A stretch of 13,787 nt of DNA from Acidobacteriota bacterium (GTDB taxonomy: Bacteria; Acidobacteriota; Vicinamibacteria; Vicinamibacterales; UBA8438): assembly GCA_011523485.1 (NCBI GenBank), contig WTGR01000688.1, positions 1 to 13,787 of the forward strand. The letters run 5' to 3'. The notes beneath the pieces were generated by a model. The model was not told the DNA's origin, searched no databases, and was given only the letters and a program-made list of their open reading frames with translations. Made by a program: the position numbers and the translations under genes. Shown one piece after another: positions 7,584-13,787 of this stretch (the stretch's first letter is position 1; each line of letters begins with the position of its first letter).

Positions 7584-9527
7584 ATGCCGCGGTCATATGC
7601 GGGAGAGATGACGAAGCTGGCCGAGACGTTCGAGTGGGCGGCGACGGCCGACCTCGATCCTCTGCGCCGAGCCGTCCGCACCGCCGGCCTCTCGCCGCTC
7701 CGCGCCGTTGGTTCCGGCGGCTCCCTCACCGGCGCCCATGCGCTGGCCGGCCTGCACCAACGTTACACAGGCCATCTCGCCGCGGTCGCCACGCCCCTCG
7801 AAGCGGTGGGCGAGCCACTGGATGCGACCGTCGCCACTTGGTTGATGAGCGCGGGCGGCGGGAACCCGGACATCCTGTCGGCCGCAAAGATGCTGGTCCT
7901 GCGTGAACCGCGTCAACTCGGCGTCCTCTGTGGCCGCGAAGCCAGCCCCTTGGCAAGACTCTGCCGCCGGCATCCATTCGTCGACCTGCTGCTCTACCCG
8001 CCCCCAGCCGGAAAGGACGGCTTCCTCGCCACCAACTCGCTCCTCGGCTTCACCGCACTTCTCACGCGAACGTACGCCACGGAATTCGGTGCCGATGCCG
8101 ATTGGCAGGATGCAGTCGCCTACCTGAAGCGACTGCTGCGGGATACCGAGGGTGCTCCGCTATCGTGGGAGGCGGATGCGACACCGCTCTGGACGCGCTC
8201 CACGACCCTCGTGCTTCACGGCCCGTCCACGCGGATCGGGGCGATCGACCTCGAGTCCAAGTTCACCGAGGCGTCGCTCGGTCATCTTCAACTTGCCGAC
8301 TACCGCAACTTCGCCCACGGCCGCCATCACTGGCTGGCGAAAAGAAGCGAGACCAGCGCTGTACTCGCCTTCGTTACCGATGCCGATCGTGCGATCGCGG
8401 ATCGCACGCTCAACCTGATCCCCAAGAATGTTCCGCAAGCGAAAATCGTGTTCGACGGCGGGCCGAGCGCCGTGGCACTGGCGTCGCTGCTGGCCGCGCT
8501 GAAGATCACGGCTTGGGTTGGACGCACCCGGGGCATCGACCCGGGACGACCCGGCGTGCCTGAATTCGGACGCAAGATCTACAATCTGCGACTTCCACGC
8601 CCACGCCGCATCGCGCGACTGCCACGACTCACCGCGCGAAAGGCAGCAGCAATAGCCCGGAAAGCAGGCATCGCTCCGGGAGACCTCGCGGCTTTGGACG
8701 ACCTCGGACCTTGGCGCGACGCGCTCACCGCTTTTCTGGCCCGCTTGCGCGACGCCAGCTTTGGCGGAATCGTTCTCGACTACGACGGTACCGTCGTGGA
8801 AACCCGTCGCCGGTTCGAGCCTGCCGACCCGGACATGGTCTCCGAGCTGAACCGCGTCGCTGGAGCGGGCGTTCGTATTGGAATCGCAACCGGCCGCGGC
8901 GTATCAGTCCGTCGTGACCTTCAGAAACGCCTGCCGCGCGCACTCTGGCCTGTCGTTCTGGTCGGCTACTACAACGGCGCGGAAATCGCGTCGCTGGACG
9001 ACGACGGCGTCCCGAATGGATCCAGGACCGTCTGCGACTTGCTTCGGCCACTCGCCGACGCTCTGCGCTGTCAACCAGCGATTTCCAACTGCGCGCGCCA
9101 GGAAGATCGTCCATTTCAGATCACACTCGAAGCCACTCGCGCCATGCCGGGGAAACGGTTGTGGGACTTGGCGCACGAAGCAATCCTCACGACCAGTGTT
9201 CACGACGTGACAGTCATGAGTTCCAGCCATTCAGTCGACATCGTGGCCGCGGGCGTGTCCAAGCTGAACGTCGTCCGGCGACTGCGTGAAACCGTCGGCG
9301 ATGAACCCATCCTGGCCATCGGCGATCGTGGACGTTGGCCGGGCAACGACCATCAACTGCTCAGCGGGCCGTTTGCGCTCGGGGTCGACGAAATCAACGT
9401 CGATCCCGCGACCTGCTGGCATCTCGGCAAGCCGGGGCAGCGCGGTCCGGCAGTGACGATCGAGTATCTTTCGGCGCTCGACGTGCAAGACGGCCGCATG
9501 ACGTTCATTGCGGAGGCGCTGCAATGA
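7584..9527 (+). CDS. SIS-domain / HAD-phosphatase fusion protein
   Basis: A 647-residue two-domain protein. The N-terminal half looks like a sugar isomerase (SIS) domain, which binds phosphosugars: VGSGGSLTGAHAL (from residue 42) and a glycine-rich loop S89-AGGGNPDI. A second SIS-like half with SAVLAFVTDADRAIADRT follows. The C-terminal third is a haloacid dehalogenase phosphatase of the Cof/sucrose-phosphatase type: nucleophile D399-Y-D401-G-T, motif II T436 in IATGRG, K560 in VSKLNVV, and motif IV G580-D581 then N588-D589. The gap between these last two pairs (RGRWPG) is longer than in standard HADs. All catalytic residues are present, so phosphatase activity is likely; the substrate is unknown. 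It opens the cassette 57 nt after the restriction subunit. The start is uncertain: ATG 7584 is used here, with ATG 7608 (MTKLAETFEW) as an alternative. Its stop overlaps the next start by ATGA. Confidence 0.83.
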   Translation: MPRSYAGEMTKLAETFEWAATADLDPLRRAVRTAGLSPLRAVGSGGSLTGAHALAGLHQRYTGHLAAVATPLEAVGEPLDATVATWLMSAGGGNPDILSAAKMLVLREPRQLGVLCGREASPLARLCRRHPFVDLLLYPPPAGKDGFLATNSLLGFTALLTRTYATEFGADADWQDAVAYLKRLLRDTEGAPLSWEADATPLWTRSTTLVLHGPSTRIGAIDLESKFTEASLGHLQLADYRNFAHGRHHWLAKRSETSAVLAFVTDADRAIADRTLNLIPKNVPQAKIVFDGGPSAVALASLLAALKITAWVGRTRGIDPGRPGVPEFGRKIYNLRLPRPRRIARLPRLTARKAAAIARKAGIAPGDLAALDDLGPWRDALTAFLARLRDASFGGIVLDYDGTVVETRRRFEPADPDMVSELNRVAGAGVRIGIATGRGVSVRRDLQKRLPRALWPVVLVGYYNGAEIASLDDDGVPNGSRTVCDLLRPLADALRCQPAISNCARQEDRPFQITLEATRAMPGKRLWDLAHEAILTTSVHDVTVMSSSHSVDIVAAGVSKLNVVRRLRETVGDEPILAIGDRGRWPGNDHQLLSGPFALGVDEINVDPATCWHLGKPGQRGPAVTIEYLSALDVQDGRMTFIAEALQ

Positions 9528-10696
9528 ACCAGGACCTTGCGCTCAAGGTACTCGGCCGGATCATGAAGTGGCCGGACGACCGCGCCCGCGACGAGTTCCA
9601 GTGGCTCCGACTGATGGCGCGTCTCAAGTACGACGGGTATCACGACTTCCACGCCGGCATGCGTTTCGTCGAGAGTCTGGTGACCTGGCTGCAACAATTC
9701 GAGAGTTCACAGGAACGGGAGACAGCCTACAGGTTCGTACGCCGCACTCTCGTCTACGTCGGCCCCAGTGAAATGCAGCGGCTCGTCGAGCAGTTCTACC
9801 CGCGCACCGTCCGAGATCAGCTCGTCAGCATGGTGGCGGCCGAGTGCGGCATTCAACGCTATCAGGTGCTCGTCGACCCGGACGCCCGGGCGAAGGAGAA
9901 ACGTCTCCGTCGCCAAACCCTGTTCATGGGTTTGAGCGACGGAGCGCGCATCGACACGATCCGGCGCGCGTACTCGGGTGTACTCAGCAACGAACAGTTC
10001 GTCTCCAGCACACAGGTCGACAGCGAAAAATGGAAGGATCTCCTCGACAATCTTCGTCACGATCTGCAGGATCCGGGCGCACGGTTCCGCCTCGTCTATC
10101 TGATCGACGACTTCACCGGTACGGGGACCTCGCTTCTTCGCTTCGATGAAGAAAAGAAGAGGTGGAAAGGCAAACTGATTCGCTTCCTTGACTCGGTGGC
10201 TAACGCCAGCGAGCAGCTCCACAACGGTGAGTTGTTCCCCGATGACTGGGTGCTCGGCGTCCACCACTACGTAGCGTCATCGGCCGCCGTCGAAGCGATC
10301 AGGAGGCGTCTTTCCGAGGCGACCAACAGCTTGGAGGCCTTGGAGACAGTCTGGAATCGAGTTCCACACTCTTCCTTCGGCATGGTATTCCCGCACGACC
10401 TGCCGATAGACGCGACTCCCGGGCTCCACGACGAATTCATCAAACTCACCCAGACCTACTACGACCCGACAATCCGCACGAAGCACACTGATGTCGGCGG
10501 CGTGGAGCACCTTGGCTTGGGCTACGGGGGCTGCGCGCTTCCGCTCGTGCTCGAACACAATACTCCCAACAACGCCATCGCCCTGCTCTGGGCGGAAACG
10601 GAAAGCCGAGATCGCGGCGACGCTGATGCGCCAGCGATGCCCCCGGACGCGCCAGCCATGCGCCCGCTCTTCCGTCGTCGACAACGACACGTCTGA
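9524..10696 (+). CDS. Phosphoribosyltransferase-like protein of a conflict-system type
   Basis: A 390-residue protein starting in an ATGA overlap with the SIS-HAD gene. Residues 190-205 read [15 protein letters not shown], fitting the PRPP-binding loop of type I phosphoribosyltransferases (hydrophobic strand, two acidic residues D195-D196, then T-G-T-S). The acidic pair and the small polar loop are intact. The preceding region is mostly helical by composition and has [19 protein letters not shown] at the N-terminus, a feature I recognise from uncharacterised proteins beside ORC/CDC6-like ATPases. From memory, Pfam calls something like this PRTase-CE; I could not check it. The C-terminal 35 residues are Pro/Ala/Arg-rich and contain a 7-residue duplication. 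No classical purine or pyrimidine salvage signature is seen, so a housekeeping role is unlikely. The enzyme may make or consume a phosphoribosyl metabolite, or only bind one. Confidence 0.72.
   Translation: MNQDLALKVLGRIMKWPDDRARDEFQWLRLMARLKYDGYHDFHAGMRFVESLVTWLQQFESSQERETAYRFVRRTLVYVGPSEMQRLVEQFYPRTVRDQLVSMVAAECGIQRYQVLVDPDARAKEKRLRRQTLFMGLSDGARIDTIRRAYSGVLSNEQFVSSTQVDSEKWKDLLDNLRHDLQDPGARFRLVYLIDDFTGTGTSLLRFDEEKKRWKGKLIRFLDSVANASEQLHNGELFPDDWVLGVHHYVASSAAVEAIRRRLSEATNSLEALETVWNRVPHSSFGMVFPHDLPIDATPGLHDEFIKLTQTYYDPTIRTKHTDVGGVEHLGLGYGGCALPLVLEHNTPNNAIALLWAETESRDRGDADAPAMPPDAPAMRPLFRRRQRHV
10625..10666 (+). repeat. Imperfect 21-nt tandem duplication in the PRTase-like gene tail
   Basis: Two adjacent 21-nt units (10625-10645 and 10646-10666) differ at 3 of 21 positions and encode DAPAMPP then DAPAMRP. 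They lie in the proline/alanine-rich C-terminal tail, which looks disordered. The copy number could vary between strains by slippage without breaking the frame. Confidence 0.7.
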
Positions 10697-10707
10697 GGGA
10701 CTGGGCC

Positions 10708-12624
10708 ATGGCGAATCCCTTCGAGAAACGAGCTACGGAGTACTTTCAGGACGACGAGGCCTTCCTCGCCATCGTCACTCCGGAGCCACTCGTCACTTTT
10801 CTCCAGCAACCGGCGCACGATGGGAGCCTCTACGACCGTCTGGCGATCATCGTCGGCACACCGGGCAGCGGAAAAACGACGTTGGCCCGCCTGTTCCAGT
10901 TCCGGACACTGATGACGCTGCTGCGCAATCGCAACATGGCCAATCACAAGCCGCTGTTGGATACGCTCACGCGCTGTGGAGCGATCGAGGACGAACGCCC
11001 GTCGCGCATCGGCGCACGGATTCCGCTCGAGGCCGAGTACCGGGATTTCTGGGAACTCCCCTATCCAGAGGAATTCAGGGCCGGCTTGATGATTACACTG
11101 CTGCAAGCCCGCACCTTGCTCGCATGGCTTCGGCACGTCAAAGCTGCCGGCTTCTCTCTCAATGACGTCGATATCACGCCACGGGCTGGCGCCGATGCCG
11201 CACTTACGGCTATCGGCGGAAAGCGGGCGCCTGATCTGCTCGAGCGTGCCCGGAAGGTGGAGCTCGACATCTACAACATCTCAGCCTCCCTCATGCCACC
11301 GGACCTCCACGAGGTCGAGCCCGCGGCGGTCGCCGCCTACCGGCCCTTCGACGTCATCGAGACATTCCGAGTCGCCCGGAACGACGCGGTGCTTTCGCTT
11401 CAGCCGCTCGTAGTCTTCGACGATGCGCACACCCTTCACCGCGACCAGCTCAAGGCGCTTCGTCAGTGGCTCGCGCGGCGGGAACTCAAGGTTTCGCGGT
11501 GGGTCCTGATGCGCCTCGACGCCCTCTCTCCGGGCGACGTGCTGCTCGGCGAACCGGCAAAGGCGGATGAATCCGCAGAGCTCGCGATCGAGAATTCTCG
11601 GGAGATGAAGGTCATTCGTATGCAGGAAGGCAAGGAGCGCGCGAGCCAGAGGCGGGTATTCCGTCGAATGGCCAAGGACATGGCAGGGCGCTATCTGCGT
11701 CAGATGGACGTGTTTAACCGCCGCGGTCTTCACAGTCTTGAGGACTTGTTGTCTTCGACGGACGAGTTGCTCCCCGCAGGCAAGTGCCAGCAGCTCGGAC
11801 GGCACGTCGATGCATTGCAGCGGCGCTACCGGATATCGACGGAGCGTCGTAGCGGACTCGAGAAGGAAGTCGACGACTACCTTGCCGCTAATACCGGAGC
11901 AAACGGCGAAGATATGCGACTCGGGCTTCTATCCGTGCTGTTCGAGCGCTACGCCAAGCGAATTCCACAGCCCAACCTGTTCAGTGAGAATCCGGACGAT
12001 GCGGAACCCAGTCGACCGCTCAAAGTCGACGCCGGGGTCGCGGACGGGGCGCGCATCCATCTGCTGCACCGGTACGAACGGCCTTACTTCTTCGGTATCG
12101 ACACTCTGTGCGACGCGAGTTCGGAAAATGCCGAGCAGTTTCTGCAGCTCGCTGCGGAACTGGTCTCGCGACTGGAGACCATGCTCATCCGGGGCAGGCG
12201 TCTAACGCTGCCGAGCGGTGAACAACACAAGCTGCTGCGGAAACGCGCGAAGCGAATAGTGGATGAGTGGAACTTCCCGCGATGTCAATCCGTCCGTCGG
12301 CTCGCCGACGGTATCGCCGCCGAATGCTTGGCCAAGAGCCGCGAGGGCAACGCTTCACTCGGCGGTGGAGCAACCGCCTTCGGCATCCCACAAGAAGAGT
12401 TTGACGCCATTCCTGGAACGCGCCCGGACTTGGCGCAGGTACTCCAGTTCGGTGTCGCGTACAACGCGCTCGTCCTGGTTCCGAACTACAGCACCAAGAA
12501 GCGCATGTGGTGCCTGGTCGAGCTCGGCGGCGTGCTCCTTCTGCACCAAGGCTTGACTCTGCGGCGCGGTGGTTTTCTGGAGCGTCGCGCCGACGATCTG
12601 GTGCGGTTGATCAACGGAAGCTGA
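10708..12624 (+). CDS. ORC/CDC6-like AAA+ ATPase
   Basis: A 638-residue ATPase. Walker A is G50-TPGSGKTT-58 and Walker B is [11 protein letters not shown] with D238-D239. The domain has the AAA+/STAND-like order and a large helical insertion (about residues 75-225) between the two motifs. The N-terminus, [20 protein letters not shown], with a Pro-Leu-rich link into the P-loop, is typical of proteins annotated ORC-CDC6-like that occur beside PRTase-like genes. This link is recalled from memory. The middle (about 300-420) is highly charged, and the C-terminal third ends in a compact domain that could be a winged helix, though I cannot define it from sequence alone. It likely acts as the ATP-driven sensor or switch of the cassette, perhaps DNA-binding as in CDC6. 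The ATG at 10708 has AGGGA (10696-10700) 7 nt upstream. It starts 11 nt after the PRTase stop and ends 1 nt before the next gene. Confidence 0.78.
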   Translation: MANPFEKRATEYFQDDEAFLAIVTPEPLVTFLQQPAHDGSLYDRLAIIVGTPGSGKTTLARLFQFRTLMTLLRNRNMANHKPLLDTLTRCGAIEDERPSRIGARIPLEAEYRDFWELPYPEEFRAGLMITLLQARTLLAWLRHVKAAGFSLNDVDITPRAGADAALTAIGGKRAPDLLERARKVELDIYNISASLMPPDLHEVEPAAVAAYRPFDVIETFRVARNDAVLSLQPLVVFDDAHTLHRDQLKALRQWLARRELKVSRWVLMRLDALSPGDVLLGEPAKADESAELAIENSREMKVIRMQEGKERASQRRVFRRMAKDMAGRYLRQMDVFNRRGLHSLEDLLSSTDELLPAGKCQQLGRHVDALQRRYRISTERRSGLEKEVDDYLAANTGANGEDMRLGLLSVLFERYAKRIPQPNLFSENPDDAEPSRPLKVDAGVADGARIHLLHRYERPYFFGIDTLCDASSENAEQFLQLAAELVSRLETMLIRGRRLTLPSGEQHKLLRKRAKRIVDEWNFPRCQSVRRLADGIAAECLAKSREGNASLGGGATAFGIPQEEFDAIPGTRPDLAQVLQFGVAYNALVLVPNYSTKKRMWCLVELGGVLLLHQGLTLRRGGFLERRADDLVRLINGS

Positions 12625-12625
12625 C

Positions 12626-13657
12626 ATGGATCGCGAATGCCGCTGGGATCCTTGTGTCGCCCACCGTGGTGAAGATGTGGATGGGTTTCTCGACCACTAT
12701 TTCGCTCAGACTGATCGGAACGTTCTCCTTGTGGCGGGCGCCGGCTTCGATCCCCGGGCCGGTGTAGTCGCTACCCGGCTCGGCAACGTCATCAAGACCA
12801 TACGCGCGCTGTTCATCCGGGAAATCCGACCCGACCCACCACAAAGCCAATGGGATCAGGCAGCCGCCAACACGAAGGCCCTTCTTGCTGCACTCAACGG
12901 CCAGCAGGTCGAGCTCGAGGTCTTCGGACCGGACGGCGCAGTTGTCGGTGGGCGCAACGTCATCAACATCCTCCGACAGCAGGATTTCGAGGGAGTGACC
13001 GACATCATCGTTGACATCAGCGCGTTGTCCGCGGGCACGAGCTTTCCGGCCATCCGCTATTTCGTCGAACGTGCACGGCGCAACGGGCGAACTACAAATC
13101 TGCACGTGTTCGTCGTTCACGACCCGCTTCTCGACACCAAGATCTGCGCTCTATCAGGTGACGCGCCCGGCTACGTCCACGGCTTCAGGGGTCGCTCGAC
13201 CCTTTCCGGTACGGACGATGCGGCGAAGCTGTGGCTGCCTCAGTTGACCGCGGGGCGGCGCGCGGTGCTGGGACGGCTCTACGACTTCGTGGAACCCCAC
13301 GAAACATGTCCGATTCTTCCCTTTCCCGCGCTCGACCCTCGTCTGGGCGACGCACTGGCGGAGGAGTACCTCACCGAGATCGAAGACACTTGGTCGGTCG
13401 ACCCGCGCAACATCGTCTACGCCGACGAGGCAGACCCCCTGGATCTCTACCGAACGATCCTCAGGCTGGACGACCTGCGCAGACGGGTCTTCGCGGAAAC
13501 GGGCGGTTCGATGCTCGTCCTTTCCCCGGTCGGCAGCAAGGTGATGGCTCTCGGTGCGCTGATGGCGGCCGTGGAGCGCGACCTGCCCGTCGCTCACGTG
13601 GAGTCAATCGGGCTACGAGGTCCAAGAGGACGTGCCGGACGAAGTCGAACAGCCTGA
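12626..13657 (+). CDS. Rossmann-like protein with GFDPR motif and CARF-like loop; 3' end frame-disrupted
   Basis: The open frame gives 343 residues. The N-terminal half has a strand followed by a loop, NVLLVAGAGFDPRAG (G40-F-D-P-R44), then IIVDISALSAGTSFPAIRYF and LHVFVVHDP, a beta-alpha pattern like a Rossmannoid nucleotide-binding fold. The C-terminal half has MLVLSPVGSKVMALGALMAA (S300 to about residue 313), which recalls the conserved GGTK-M loop of CARF ligand sensors of CRISPR systems, with SK in place of TK. That similarity is my reading, not a match. It starts one base after the ATPase stop, so it is coupled to it. The last 17 residues of the open frame (IGLRGPRGRAGRSRTA) look like out-of-frame translation. 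The true C-terminus probably runs to 13756. It may bind a nucleotide ligand or be an effector; which one cannot be told. Confidence 0.65.
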   Translation: MDRECRWDPCVAHRGEDVDGFLDHYFAQTDRNVLLVAGAGFDPRAGVVATRLGNVIKTIRALFIREIRPDPPQSQWDQAAANTKALLAALNGQQVELEVFGPDGAVVGGRNVINILRQQDFEGVTDIIVDISALSAGTSFPAIRYFVERARRNGRTTNLHVFVVHDPLLDTKICALSGDAPGYVHGFRGRSTLSGTDDAAKLWLPQLTAGRRAVLGRLYDFVEPHETCPILPFPALDPRLGDALAEEYLTEIEDTWSVDPRNIVYADEADPLDLYRTILRLDDLRRRVFAETGGSMLVLSPVGSKVMALGALMAAVERDLPVAHVESIGLRGPRGRAGRSRTA

Positions 13658-13756
13658 TCTCGTGCATATATGGCTGGAAGGCGACGTCTATTCCCGATCC
13701 CAACCGGCGCGATCGACGCGAAGGACCACGGCATGTCAGGGAGCACGAAGAAGTGA
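13606..13756 (+). other. Displaced C-terminal coding segment of the GFDPR gene (two apparent compensating frameshifts)
   Basis: After the A pair at 13606-13607, skipping one base opens a frame reading SSGYEVQEDVPDEVEQPD and then LVHIWLEGDVYS. This is acidic, protein-like sequence with good GC at third codon positions. The original frame over the same stretch is Arg/Gly-rich with AT-rich third positions and stops at 13657. Near 13691-13695 (TTCCC) the GC-rich third positions switch back to the original frame, reading PIPTGAIDAKDHGMSGSTKK and stopping at TGA 13754-13756. One extra A and one missing C would restore a protein of about 376 residues. Confidence 0.6.
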
Positions 13757-13787
13757 TCGAATCTGAAGCCGGGTCGCTTCGGACCGT
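13753..13787 (+). CDS. Probable start of a fifth cassette gene, truncated by the window end
   Basis: A GTG at 13753 opens a frame (MIESEAGSLRT) that runs off the window. It is preceded by AGGGAG (13738-13743) with 9 nt spacing, the best ribosome-binding site in the cassette. The GTG overlaps the restored stop of the GFDPR gene as GTGA (13753-13756), the same coupling geometry seen at 507, 4986 and 9524. Only 11 codons are visible, so the product cannot be named. Confidence 0.4.
   Translation, partial: MIESEAGSLRT

Noticed and set aside
13670..13756. Small separate gene from ATG 13670
   Set aside because: It lies in the same frame as the GFDPR gene and is better explained as that gene's C-terminus after a compensating frameshift.

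Overview
The window is GC-rich chromosomal DNA with all recognisable genes on the + strand. It most likely comes from an acidobacterium. The second gene matches the secreted VWFA-like family (TIGR03436-type, named from memory) that is strongly expanded in Acidobacteriota. This phylum call is inference. No rRNA, tRNA, CRISPR array, integrase, transposase or insertion sequence was seen. The longest gene-free stretch is 212 nt (4283-4494).

Region 1 (1-4282) looks like ordinary core sequence: the tail of a single-pass membrane protein, a secreted von Willebrand A-type protein overlapping it by 4 nt, and a full-length DNA polymerase I. The polymerase keeps its 5'-nuclease and polymerase active sites, has lost the proofreading residues, and carries tyrosine where E. 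coli Pol I has Phe762.

Region 2 (4495-7526) is a type III-like restriction-modification locus. The methyltransferase is reduced to 164 residues: an N-terminus with the DPPY motif fused in frame to a family-like C-terminus, with the middle missing. It overlaps by ATGA a complete 846-residue helicase-nuclease (Res-like) subunit.

Region 3 (7584 to the window end) is a tightly packed cassette: a SIS-HAD fusion, a phosphoribosyltransferase-like protein, an ORC/CDC6-like AAA+ ATPase, a two-part Rossmann-like protein with a GFDPR motif and a CARF-like loop, and apparently the first codons of a fifth gene. Junctions are ATGA overlap, 11 nt, 1 nt and GTGA overlap, so the genes are almost surely co-transcribed and translationally coupled. 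The parts (phosphosugar-binding fold, phosphatase, PRPP-type enzyme, ATPase switch, possible nucleotide sensor) suggest a nucleotide- or phosphoribosyl-metabolite-based defence system beside a restriction locus. That function is inference. The fourth gene appears to carry two compensating indels near its 3' end, both at short homopolymers, which may be consensus errors.
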